This document shows, in pieces, positions 11,767 through 21,475 of a stretch of DNA of 64,000 nucleotides. Position numbers and translations under genes: made by a program. Each line of letters begins with the position of its first letter. The stretch's first letter is position 1. This stretch comes from Usnea hakonensis (lineage: Eukaryota > Ascomycota > Lecanoromycetes > Lecanorales > Parmeliaceae). The DNA lies in the NCBI GenBank assembly GCA_013423325.1, contig BLJB01000270.1, positions 25,300-89,299 of the forward strand. The letters run 5' to 3'. Under the pieces are notes generated by a model, which was not told the DNA's origin, ran no database searches, and was given only the letters and a program-made list of their open reading frames with translations.

Positions 11767-14679
11767 ATGGACTCACTCGTGAGTACAAATGTCATCTCAA
11801 CTCAAATACATGAGGAGCTTATTCTGGGTAATAGCACGGTACTTTCAACTTTTCCAACATTCCAAGCTAATGGAAAGAGACTACCTACAATTCCAGAGGA
11901 AAACATTATCAACCTCAAGACCAATTGCCTCAAGATTGATCTCGATAGCAGCGTCCAACTGTACAGATATCACGTCCACGTAGCGCCCAAACCAAAGACC
12001 GCTCGGGAATACGACAGAGCGTTTGAGCTATTCTTGAAGGAAGGATCCTGCCTCGATGATTCTCGTCGTGCCGGTGCAACAGAAGTGCTTGCGACCGATC
12101 ACAGAAGTACAGTCGTCACAGTCAAACTCCTCGAACTCGGAAGCAGTAATCGAGGGCAATGCCTGGTAGACTACTATGAGCCCGAAGACACGGGACCCAA
12201 GAAGTTACCAAGCACTAATACTCATGTGTTCACGATATCTCTGACCAAGACACAACCCATGTCTTTGAATAATTTGATGGACTACGTTGCTTCTACGTCG
12301 GCGAACGCTTCGCTTGGTCGTGTGCAATCGAAAATGGAGGTACTGAACATTGTAATGTCTAAGAAGCCGGTGAGTTCTCTGGGAGTCATCGTGTCCAGCA
12401 TTGAGACTAACTTTTCCGTCAAGGGGGAGAATGTACTGGGTTCACTGGAGGGGGGCCTTGTTGCTCTAGGTTGTCACTCACCGAGAATCTTCAGTGCCGG
12501 TGCAAGCCTCTTCGCCAACATCAACCCTAAAATCGGGACCTTCTACCAAGCTGGATCTTTAGTTGATCTCATACGCGCTTTCAGATCGAGCGGGAACTCT
12601 TTACTTCAGCTGCATGAATTCTTGAAAGGGGTTCGGGTTTGGGTTTCTCATTTGAGAACTGAAAGCGGTGGGTATAGAGTCAAGACCATTACTGGACTGG
12701 CACACGTTCCAAGGTTGGGAGCGAATGCTCATGAGGTCACTTTCGTCCGGATGGGGCAGGAGATAAGCGTGGCAGACTATTATTGGCAAAGTATGTACAT
12801 GCGGTACAATTATACTCTAATCGACGACAGATCTCTCTAACACGTTGTAGGATATGGCATAATAGACTTATCAAGTGGGCCGGTTGTCAACGTTGGCGAT
12901 ACAAGAAGACCGACGTTCCTTCCACCAGAGTTGTGCATAGTGTTGCCCAACCAGAGAGCAAATCTGGCACTTTCTCCAAATCAGACAAAGGAGATGAACA
13001 AACTCCGTCTGCAAATTGCTAGCAATTTGGTCAATCCAACTGAGGACAATGTGGGCGACACAGCGCAGGCATTGGTCATCAATGCTAGAGATATGAGTGG
13101 ACCGGTCAGTATGGTGATGACTCACCATGCATACCTTTGCTAATTGACTTGAACAGGAATCCTTTGGCATTATGACCCAAGCAAATGTGCTGAGACTGAA
13201 TGGTCGAGTTCTGCCGGCTCCTCGAATACAGTATCAGGGAATGAAATTCACACCTGACTTCGGCTCCTGGAATCTGAAGGAAGACCGCAAATTCACGACG
13301 GGCGCCGGGATCACAGATTGGGCATATACAGAAATTGTTTTTCCGAATCAAGGCTTACTCACTAGCCAGGTCAAGCGGTTCATTGATACTCTGGAGAAAT
13401 CATACCAGTCTACGATCTCTGCGCGTCGGAATGGCCTTTCACCCTTGGTCCTGAATTGCACTTGCCCGGAAAAGCAATTCGCGGATCTGGACACGTACTT
13501 CTATCACTGCTGGGATAAATCGATCAAGATGCTTCTCCTCTTCTTGCCAGATAACCGCCAATCGCTCTTCTCGTGCATCAAGTACCTTGGCGATGTCAAG
13601 TACGGCATCCAAACCATCTGTATCGAACTCTCCACGTTAAGGAAATACAGCAATAAATCCTGGTACGCTGCGACGATTGCGCAAAAACTCAATACTAAGG
13701 GTGGAGGTGTCAATCAGTGTCTCCCGATCAACGAGCTCACACCGCTGCTGCCGACTTCAACGATGGTTGTCGGCATTGATGTGACGAACCCTTTTCCAAA
13801 GGGCCTGGCGATTGCGGCGACTAGCATTATTGGTGTCGTCGCTAGTAAGGATGGTGAGTGTACGCAGTGGCCTGCTAGTGTGCGCCGACAAGACCGGCCG
13901 GATGGGATCGTTGTCGATCTCATAGAAATGATGGCTGAGCGCTTGGAGTGTTGGAAGGACACAAATGGGTCGTTTCCTGTCAATATACTCATCTACCGCA
14001 ATGGCGTGACTGATAAGGCTACCGCTATTGTCCTTAATGAGATCAATGCCATCGAGGAAGCTATTGCGCGTGTTTATACTGGTCGTACGCGCCCAAAAGT
14101 TACGGCGGTTACTGTTAGTAGGAGCCATCGTTTGCGCTTCTACCCTGATGATGAGAGAGCGGCGGATGGATTGTCTGGGAATCCGAAAGTCGGCACTGTG
14201 GTGGATCGAGTGGTGACGAGCAGTGTCCTGTGGGAGTTTTATCTCCAGTCTCATCCTGGGAGTCCCGGGAGCGGTACTGTTGTTCCGGCTCACTATGTTG
14301 TGGTTAAGAATGATGTGGGATTCTCGGCTGATGGCGTGCAGCGGTTGGTAAGCGCCCCTTCCCTTCTCTTCCCTTTTTCCCATAACACCCTCCTTCTTCT
14401 TCTATTATATATACGCGCTCTTGGTATATGATGATGGTGGTGGTGGAACGGCAACGGCTGACTGACGCTTTTCGCAAGACGAATTGTTTGTGCTACCTCT
14501 CGGCAAGGGGCTCGCGCGCTTTGTCGGTTGTGCCGCCGGCGAGGTATGCGGCGATGGTTTGCAAGCGCGCGAGGGACTTTGTGGTGGCTTGTGGGATTGC
14601 TGGGGGGGGTGGGGGGGGAGGCGAGGGATGGGTTGGGGGCGTGAATGGGGGGTTGAAGGATTCGATGTGGTTTGTTTAG
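11767..14679 (+). CDS. Argonaute (Piwi-domain) protein, divergent
   Basis: Four exons (11767-12790, 12851-13104, 13157-14347, 14479-14679) give 889 aa with canonical splice sites and preserved frame. Order: N domain (about 20-170), linker, PAZ (about 255-385, beginning FYQAGSLVDLI), MID (about 450-570) and PIWI (about 570-885). The C-terminus has VVPPARYAAMVCKRAR followed by a Gly-rich loop and the typical hydrophobic end MWFV. Argonautes bind small RNAs; in fungi they act in quelling and meiotic silencing. Of the slicer tetrad, Asp634 (GIDVT) and His805 (PAHY) are kept. The second catalytic Asp is replaced by Asn708 (YRNG where the family has YRDG), and the glutamate-finger position reads Gly676 by my alignment. 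This suggests RNA binding without cleavage. The PAZ-PIWI layout resembles QDE-2/SMS-2, but I cannot assign orthology. The start at 11767 is the first ATG of the frame; an upstream spliced exon is possible because a strong donor lies at 11779. Confidence 0.9.
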
Positions 14680-15494
14680 TGGGGCTGCTGTTGATGAGAT
14701 GTCGGATGGGTTGGTGGGGATGGGGATCTAGGGAAATTGAATTGAAGGTGTGGGGGAATGCAATTGATAGATAGATGGATAGAATGGAAGTGAAATGTTT
14801 GTCCCGCACGCACTTACTTCCCCCCCCCCCGACGACCGCAATGGACACTACCTTGGATAGATAGAAAGCGTCCGTCCTTTCTTTCTTTCTGATGATACAA
14901 TTACCCCCCCAATACCATCCCCCATCATCCCAATCCCAATACCATCCCCCATCATCGCCATCTATCACATATCTCCCTCCTCCCTCCCCTCTTCCTCCCT
15001 CTTCCTCCTCACTCAGTCCGCCTTCCTGCACCGTCTCTCCCTATCCCTATCCCTATCCCCCCTCGGCTCAGCTCATCTATCTATCTACGATCTCTTATCC
15101 ATGCCCTCTGATGATGTATAACATGCTACTGATAGGAATATATTGTATGTTGAGGAGGGTGCTCGCAGAGAGCGAGAGGAGGTGGGGGGCTGGCGGGGGG
15201 TTAGGGTGGTTGGGTTAGGGTTGGGGGGGGAGGTGGTTTGGGGTGGGGAGAATGGTGGGGTTGTTTTGGTTTGGTTTGGGGATAATGGTGGGGTTGGGGG
15301 GGAGTTGTGGAGGACAGCAGGGGGGGGGGCGGGTTCTTTACTTGACACATTCGTGTGGGATCTTGGGATGGAGCAGCTAGTGAATGGCTAACTCGTGAGC
15401 TTTCTGCCTATGATAGCTCCCTAGCTCCTTCCTGCAGCTCTTGCCCGCTATGCACGCTTTTCTCCTTTCCTTTCCTCTCCTCATCGACCGCTAG
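14680..15494. other. Low-complexity intergenic region with G-rich and TTAGGG-like tract
   Basis: The region holds a C run at 14821-14830, repeated CCATCCCCCATCATC-type sequence at 14920-14965, and a G-rich plus strand at 15178-15335. The last includes GGGTTAGGG-like words around 15199-15222. Open frames on both strands are compositional artefacts. Confidence 0.55.
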
Positions 15495-16120
15495 CTAGTA
15501 TCCAGAGTCCCCGCCTTGGTTGCCTCCGTAGCCGGAATCCCCGCCTTGGTTTCCCCCGTAGCCAGAATCCCCGCCGCCTTGGTTGCCCCCGTAGCCGGAG
15601 TCACCACCGCCCTGGTACTGCTGGTCGTAGTACTGCGAGGCGTCTTGCTGCGCGTCGCGCTTCAGCTTTTCGCGGTCGTAAAAGTCTTCGCCTTTGGTCT
15701 CGACGAGCTTATCGGCTTCGCCGCCGGCGAATCCGGCGAGGATATCTTTGGCGAAGGTGTGGTTTTCGGCGACGCCTGTGGATTGGAGATGGGCGTTAGC
15801 GTGGGGGTATAGGGATGTGAGCCTGGAAGGTGGGTGGGTAGAGAAAGGAGGAAGGGGGAGATGAAAGGGATGGGGAGAGCTGTACCGTTGGCTTGTTCGT
15901 GTTGCTGGTATTTTCTCATGGCTTCGAAGCCGGCGGCTCCGGCGAGGCATTCGTGCGAGAAGTGCCCTTGGTTGTCGGGATCATCGGGCTGAGGGCCGTC
16001 CTGGCCGTAGACGTCATTGTGGGCCTGAGAGGCGTCGTCTTGAGGCTTGTGTTAGTTTGGGGAATGGGGATTAAGGTGGATGGATGATGGAGCTGGTTAT
16101 ATCTCACCGAAACCGAACAT
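15495..16120 (-). CDS. CipC-like (DUF3759) small protein
   Basis: Three exons (16120-16108, 16038-15886, 15775-15495) give 148 aa. The first exon codes only MFGF plus one base, as is usual for this family. The core has the conserved pattern HFSHECLAGAAGFEAM, then FAKDILAGFAGGEADKLVETKG, then EDFYDREKLKRDA, all characteristic of CipC / DUF3759. Family members are small, abundant, stress- or antibiotic-induced fungal proteins (CipC was found as concanamycin-induced) of unknown biochemical role. After the core there is a low-complexity tail with four copies of a GGDSGYGGNQ-like unit, which replaces the shorter Tyr/Gln-rich tail I would expect. No signal peptide or membrane segment is seen, so it is probably cytosolic. 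Confidence 0.9.
15497..15612 (-). repeat. In-frame tandem repeat in CipC-like tail
   Basis: About four units of 27-30 bp encode DSGYGGNQGG with slight length differences (two versus three Gly between units). The repeat stays in frame up to the stop codon. Such GC-rich coding microrepeats are prone to copy-number change. Confidence 0.8.
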
Positions 16121-16478
16121 TTTGAGTGTAGGTTGTAGGTGTGGATATGGGAGTTGGTTTGGGTTTGAGTGTGGAGTAGTGAGTGTGAGAGATGATAATG
16201 AAGTTGGAGTCGAGGTATAAGTAAAGTAAAATGTAAATACAGTGACAGCACTGTTTCAAAAACTTGGCAGAACTTGGCAGGAACAAGAACAAGATCCAAA
16301 GGTGGGGTAAGGTACCTAGTGGGGTTGGTTGGTCGAGGAGTGGGGTGCCAAGCACTCACTACTTTAGTTACCGTACCTTACTTTAGGCAGAATGATGCAA
16401 TTGCCCTCTCCGTTCTGTGATTGGATGCTCTCTCAAGTAGACGATTATGTCATCCTATCTCTGCTCTTGGCACACCTG
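16121..16478. other. Short intergenic stretch upstream of CipC-like gene
   Basis: No gene is supported. It contains the presumed promoter of the minus-strand CipC-like gene. AAACTTGGCAGAACTTGGCAGG at 16259-16280 is a short direct duplication. No TATA or binding site can be assigned with confidence. Confidence 0.45.
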
Positions 16479-16999
16479 TTGCCTCAGTCCCTCAGATATG
16501 CCAGCGCTGAGCCCCTTCGGGTTAGCGGCCCTCACCTAAGCCCCTTCGGGTTAGATCGCTAACTACGTAGCGTGAAGGCGGCAGGTCTAAGTGTAGACTA
16601 GCGTATTTTTGTCAGCTTTTACCCTAAAATTTTTTTTGGAAAAATAAAATATTACGAATCTTAGTACCTCGGGCTCTATATTCTATAATATAAATTAAAG
16701 GGAGTATCTTGAATATCGCGTATACTATTACTATATAAGCGACGTTCGAGATACTCCTATCTAATTATATTATAGAATATAGAACCCGAGGTATTAAGAT
16801 TTATAATATTTTTTTCTTTTCAAAAATACCTTAAATCCGTTAGATCCTGGTAAGTCTAAATATTTTAAGGCTATTTACTTGTATTTTTTGATTTTGCGCT
16901 CAGACTAGCTACCTAGAGGTTCCGTAGTAAGCAGAAGGCCCTAACCCGAAGGGGCTTAGGGGTGCCGCAGGCACTAGCTGCTCTGAGGGACTGAGGCAA
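16479..16999. mobile_element. Non-autonomous foldback element with terminal inverted repeats
   Basis: The 521-bp element begins TTGCCTCAGTCCCTCAGA and ends with the exact inverted copy. Inside each end lies AGCCCCTTCGGGTTAG (twice on the left, once inverted on the right). The centre is very A+T rich and itself palindromic: a segment at about 16653-16691 (CTCGGGCTCTATATTC) is mirrored by an imperfect inverted copy at 16762-16806. There is no coding capacity, so it looks like a MITE or foldback element. No clear target-site duplication is visible beyond the repeats. The AGCCCCTTCGGG word recurs in the hairpin at 50778-50840. Confidence 0.75.
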
Positions 17000-18074
17000 G
17001 CATAAAGTATTTTCTTCCTCAGCATCCATCTCTCTCCACCTTTCCCCTTTCCCTTCTCTTCACTGATAATCCAGCATCCCAAGAACAGTATCTTTTGATC
17101 TGCACAAAAATTGATCCCTACTTGACTTTGTATTTTCACATTGCCATGTGCCATCATCAAGCTAGACTGAGGATCATCTCTCCCTGATCAAGAGCTGCTT
17201 CCATGTCAAGCTTCTTTGATCGACGGACGGCAAAGCTACGAGAAGGATCTAGATGACAGGAGATCAAGGCTGGGAGATGAGTAACTCCTACACATCAGCC
17301 CAGCTGAGTTCGATGACCAGCATGCTGGCTCGTACCCCTCCGGCAAAAGCCTTTTCAAACTTCAGCCATTTATCTCTTGATCACAGACCTGTGCTTGTGC
17401 ACAGAAAGAAACCAGTCAGAGCCCCTTATCTCTCAGCCACAAAGCTTATGTTAATACGCATTAGTACATACGGTTTCAAGTAACCGTGGAACCCTTTGGA
17501 TTTTGCAATGTTATGTGCGCCTACAGGACATAAACATGAAATCCAGAAGCCCCACAGCTAAGAGAGAAAGTTCTTCATCGTAGCAAATTCTCCCATTTGA
17601 GTCGATGCTATTCGTGGCTTAAAAGTGGCAACTATGGTGGCTGGCAAATTTTTCTCCACAAAGCGGCCTACCCAATGCTTCCCTTACCGAACCTTCATGT
17701 CTGGCTTTCCTTAGTATCTACGCGTCGTCTCCCACATCGGGCTGAAGTGGTAAAACATGGTATTTGAACATTCTTGGTTCCAGCCCTGATATTCGTTCCT
17801 CTTTGATTCCTATGGCTTCTCCGATTCTCGAGCCCTTCTACTGTCGGGCGATAGCCAGCTAGGGCTCAATCATTGCCAGAAGTCACAGTCAGAATCTTGA
17901 GTCATTCCTTTGCCTTGCCATTGTACAGGTGATAAATTTTGCTGAAGATGCTGTCACTTTGAATCGTGCATATTTGCTGTCATTATATTTCGATCGAACC
18001 TGTCCTACAAAATCTTGATAGTCTCATGAAGTCCTGAAGCGAAGACCATTCATCTCTGGTATTGGCTTTCCAGC
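17000..18074. other. Intergenic region, nothing recognised
   Basis: No domain or convincing exon was found between the foldback element and the glycosyltransferase gene. The 3' part probably includes the promoter of the plus-strand gene starting at 18075. Confidence 0.5.
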
Positions 18075-19761
18075 ATGCCGTTTTCAAGGAACAGCTGCAT
18101 CACGGTCGGGGTGGTCTGCCTTTTGCTGACCATCTCTTTTTTTTCCGCAACTCATACCACAGGTCTCGGGTCCTTCATGACAGAATGCTCACGAGGGGCT
18201 GAGTCGGTCAATCAATATCAGCAGTATTTGCTCACGACACTAAAGGCTCCGTCCGAGCAGGGATCACTGCATGATTCGAAAGTCGCACATCATGCATACC
18301 ATGTGGATGGGTCCAAACTTGCAAAGCCAGGGAAAGGAGTAAAGCCAGGGAAAGGAGTAAAGCCAGGAAAAGAAGTAATACCAGAACCAGAAATTTCATC
18401 CAAGGCAGCGCAAAGTGCATATGATGCAACTATCAGATTACAGTATGCTTTAAACAGCTCAACCATCTCTAAGGTTGAAGGACCTGATTTATTAGGCATG
18501 GCTAAGCATATATCCACATTTGTCCTCCTACTCGAGGCGATCCTAAACGACACTTCCATCGATAGGGAACCCTTCCATCAATTGCAGAAGCAGTACTTTG
18601 CCTGGTTCAGACCATCTAAAACTACACATCTTCCATGGCTGGCTAAAACTCACACAACTGGCATAGTGATGACGGCTGGCCAAAGAAATATGGTATTCGC
18701 GATGCATGCGATACGAACGCTTCGCAATGTAATCAATACCACTCTACCAATTCAGGTTGCTTATGCCGGCGATGATGACCTACCGGAAGAAAAACGCAAC
18801 GAGATGAGAGCACTCGATCCGAGTTTTGAGCTGATCAATGTCCGCGACTCTTACGATGAAGCTGTTGCGGGATTGGGCTCCGGAGGTTGGGCGATGAAAC
18901 CGTTTGCCGCGCTTGCCAGTAGATTTGAGAAAGTCATCCTCATTGATACAGACACAATATTCATGCAGCGTCCAGACGACTTGTTCGAGGTAAATGCAGG
19001 TCTGAACCAGACAGGAACCCTCTTCTTTCACGACCGGGCTCTTCAAATGGCAAGAACAACTGATTGGGTAAAGGAACTCCTCGAAGAGGGTGGCCGAACG
19101 CCGAGTACAACGCTCAGCTCGAGCATGTTCTGGCAGGAAGAACTGCAGCATCAACAGCAATCGGGCGTTGTGTTCTTCAACAAGGCCGTCCCAGGTGCTT
19201 TTATGAGCCTCTTATTCACAACCTACATGAATCTCGAAAGTGTGCGAGCGGTAATCTACAGCCATGTCATGGGTGCGTTTGCAAGCCCCTCCTCAAAGGA
19301 CCTAGCCCAAAGGACTACATGCTGAATTTTTCGCGCTAGGTGACAAGGAAACCTTCTGGCTTGCGTCTGAACTCGCCGGCATTCCCTACACATTCAACCC
19401 CACCTATGCCGGGATCATAGGCCACATCTCTCTCAACGACGTAGGGCAGCCCGAAATCTGTAGCCTGCAGCCGCTGCAAACCGACCTCGATGGCCGGCCC
19501 TTTTGGTTCAATTCCGCCATCAGGGAGGACAAGACAGATACAGAGCATCATGAATACGCTAATCTGAGTCATTATATAATAGGAGGTACGAAGGAGCAGC
19601 CTGGCTGGAGGTACGTACATGATTACACATACTGTTTGGGGAGCAATTTGGAGGAGATGCGCTCGGTCAAAGACGCGGGGATGGAGGAGGTGGTGCAGGA
19701 TTTGATTGCCGAGGCCAAGACGGTGGACGATCTAATCGAGATGAGGAGGAATAATCTATAA
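18075..19761 (+). CDS. MNN1-type alpha-mannosyltransferase (GT71-like), type II membrane protein
   Basis: Two exons (18075-19272 and 19340-19761; 67-bp intron) give 539 aa. A hydrophobic signal-anchor (about residues 11-27) follows a short basic N-terminus, so the protein is probably Golgi-resident with a lumenal catalytic domain. A stem region holds a short Lys/Pro/Gly repeat (KPGKGVKPGKG). The catalytic domain runs from GIVMTAGQRN through FEKVILIDTDTIFMQRPDDLF. The DTD motif (291-293) is the metal and nucleotide-sugar binding DXD motif. Later conserved stretches GVVFFNK and GDKETFWLA fit the MNN1/GT71 pattern. The reaction is expected to be transfer of mannose from GDP-mannose to glycoprotein glycans; the exact linkage cannot be read from sequence. 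The C-terminal residues need the intron removed, since reading through stops at 19325. Confidence 0.85.
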
Positions 19762-20320
19762 CGCGAACATGGTTTGGCTTGGCAGTATTGTTGTTGGGTT
19801 GAAGACATTGAGGGAAGTCAGGTGGCGAGGAGTCAGGGTTGCTGCGAGTGATATTAGGATTGGGCATATTGCATCTTGTGTGTGTAACATTGAGGATGTA
19901 AGTTCGAGATGGGTGGAGTATTTCGCGTGCGGGCGGCGGCGTTGCTACGATGGTTGGTGAGATTTGTGCGGGGTGGCTTGGGGGAGGGTTGAGGTTAGTG
20001 TTTGATTTTAGATGCAGAGAGCGCTTTAGGGAGTTTCAGCGCCAGGCAACCAAAGCAGCTTTTTCAAGTGGGTATCATTCTTATAGCGCCTGCGCGTGGA
20101 TCGAAGTTTCCGTTTGACTGTGTCCAATCAACGGCACGTTCACTTCTTACTGAGTCCTGTGTATGTTGTAAGATTACGAATAGTTACCATCCCAGCGCAG
20201 CCCATTGCCCCGCTGCCAGGTCCTCTATCTTCCTTTTCAAATCTGATTGTCACTACTCTACCGCATTTGACCTCATAAGAATGACAGAGATACGTATTCC
20301 GCCTTTGCGTCACTCGATAC
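19762..20320. other. Convergent intergenic stretch
   Basis: This lies between the 3' ends of the glycosyltransferase and the membrane ankyrin gene. No gene is supported; it should hold both transcript ends, but no terminator signal could be fixed. Confidence 0.5.
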
Positions 20321-21205
20321 TCATGTCCTTTCGTCCTTGATCTGACCGTCCTTCATAGCATACAGTATCATCACTCTCTGCATGTCCTTCTGGTTTGCCG
20401 GGAAAGGCTGTCCCCTTTTCGCCAAAACATCTATCTTCAGCACGTCCCACCCCTTGACCGCTCTTTCCATGGGTCTCTTTCCATCCGAATCTCGATCGCG
20501 AAGAATCGCGCCTCGTTCCAGTAATGTCTGTACCATAACACCCGATCCGAAAGTTATGGCCCAGTCCAAGGGTGTGTCGGAATTATCGTCAGGAGCTTCC
20601 ATTTCTGCACCGTGCTTTAAAAGCACGTCTACCAGGTCCGTGTGAGACGTTTGCGCAACAACATGCAAAGGTGTCAGGCCAAGTCTTTTGCGTAGGTTGA
20701 CATCTGCGCCATGCTCAAGCAAGAGACTGGCAATCGAGGTATGCCCACGAATAACAGCGAAGTGTAACGCGGCGCGATCATCTAGTTCTGTAGCGTTGAC
20801 CGTTGCATTGTTTTCAATGAGGAAATGGACAATACTGAGATGCCCGTGTCGAGAGGCAACCTGCAGAAGTGTCATGGAGTATTTGTCTTCAGCGTCCACA
20901 TGCACACCGCGCTCGAATACAAGTCGTCGAAGTTCTGTGAGGTTTCCGCTTTCTGCGGCGGCATGAGCGGCTTCCCACTCGGTCAGTGTCTTCGCGCCTT
21001 CAATCTCCTCGTCTCTTTCATCCTTTCCTTCCTCAATCATTTCGACCTCTTTAGGCTTCAGGTCTTTGACAGTAGATTCTCCATGCATTGGCGCTCGAAC
21101 ACTGCTGGATTGACGTTGTATTACTATCGAGGACACTGCAAGTACGAGGAGAAGTACTAAAACTGCACCGAATGCTCCGCTCGAGGCATGGTCGAGGGTC
21201 GCCAT
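20321..21205 (-). CDS. Membrane-anchored ankyrin-repeat protein
   Basis: A single-exon gene of 294 aa. A hydrophobic segment (about residues 13-30, GAVLVLLLVLAVSSIVI) is followed by a charged Glu/Lys-rich linker. Five to six ankyrin repeats then run from about residue 75 to 260, with typical turns such as DRAALHFAVIRGH and GLTPLHVVAQ. The start at 21205 is the first true ATG; the codon before it is GTG. The topology suggests a tail exposed to the cytosol from a single N-terminal membrane anchor. Ankyrin repeats mediate protein binding and no enzymatic domain is present, so the partner is unknown. The gene is divergent from the unknown gene at 21476, with 270 bp between the starts, which could be a shared promoter. 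Confidence 0.82.
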   Translation of the reverse strand: MATLDHASSGAFGAVLVLLLVLAVSSIVIQRQSSSVRAPMHGESTVKDLKPKEVEMIEEGKDERDEEIEGAKTLTEWEAAHAAAESGNLTELRRLVFERGVHVDAEDKYSMTLLQVASRHGHLSIVHFLIENNATVNATELDDRAALHFAVIRGHTSIASLLLEHGADVNLRKRLGLTPLHVVAQTSHTDLVDVLLKHGAEMEAPDDNSDTPLDWAITFGSGVMVQTLLERGAILRDRDSDGKRPMERAVKGWDVLKIDVLAKRGQPFPANQKDMQRVMILYAMKDGQIKDERT

Positions 21206-21475
21206 CACACCAAGGGCAATGTAGATCTTGCTACACCAACATTGAGTGCGAGACGACTGTCCAGTCCTTTGTTCGTGCTCTTAAATCGTGGGAAGATGGG
21301 CGAAGCCAACCAATACCTTGGCAGGACCTTGGCAGGACCTTGGCACCTTGGCATATGACCCTTTTCGGACCAGTGGCTTACGCTAGAGACAGGTCTAGAT
21401 CCCCTTTCTACAATAAGTCCGCGAAGCAGCTCCCACTTCTCCTCTTTCTCCATCTCCTTAGACTCTGCAGGCATC

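Noticed and set aside
11492..11782. 96-codon frame upstream of Argonaute as its 5' exon
   Set aside because: A strong donor follows at 11779, but the phase of this frame does not fit the next acceptor at 11866; kept only as a possibility in another frame.
13757..14383. 208-codon minus-strand frame inside the Argonaute gene
   Set aside because: It is antisense to the PIWI domain, whose plus-strand motifs are unambiguous.
14405..15031. 208-codon minus-strand frame and overlapping plus-strand frames
   Set aside because: Low-complexity Gly or Pro/Thr composition; it overlaps the last exon of the Argonaute gene.
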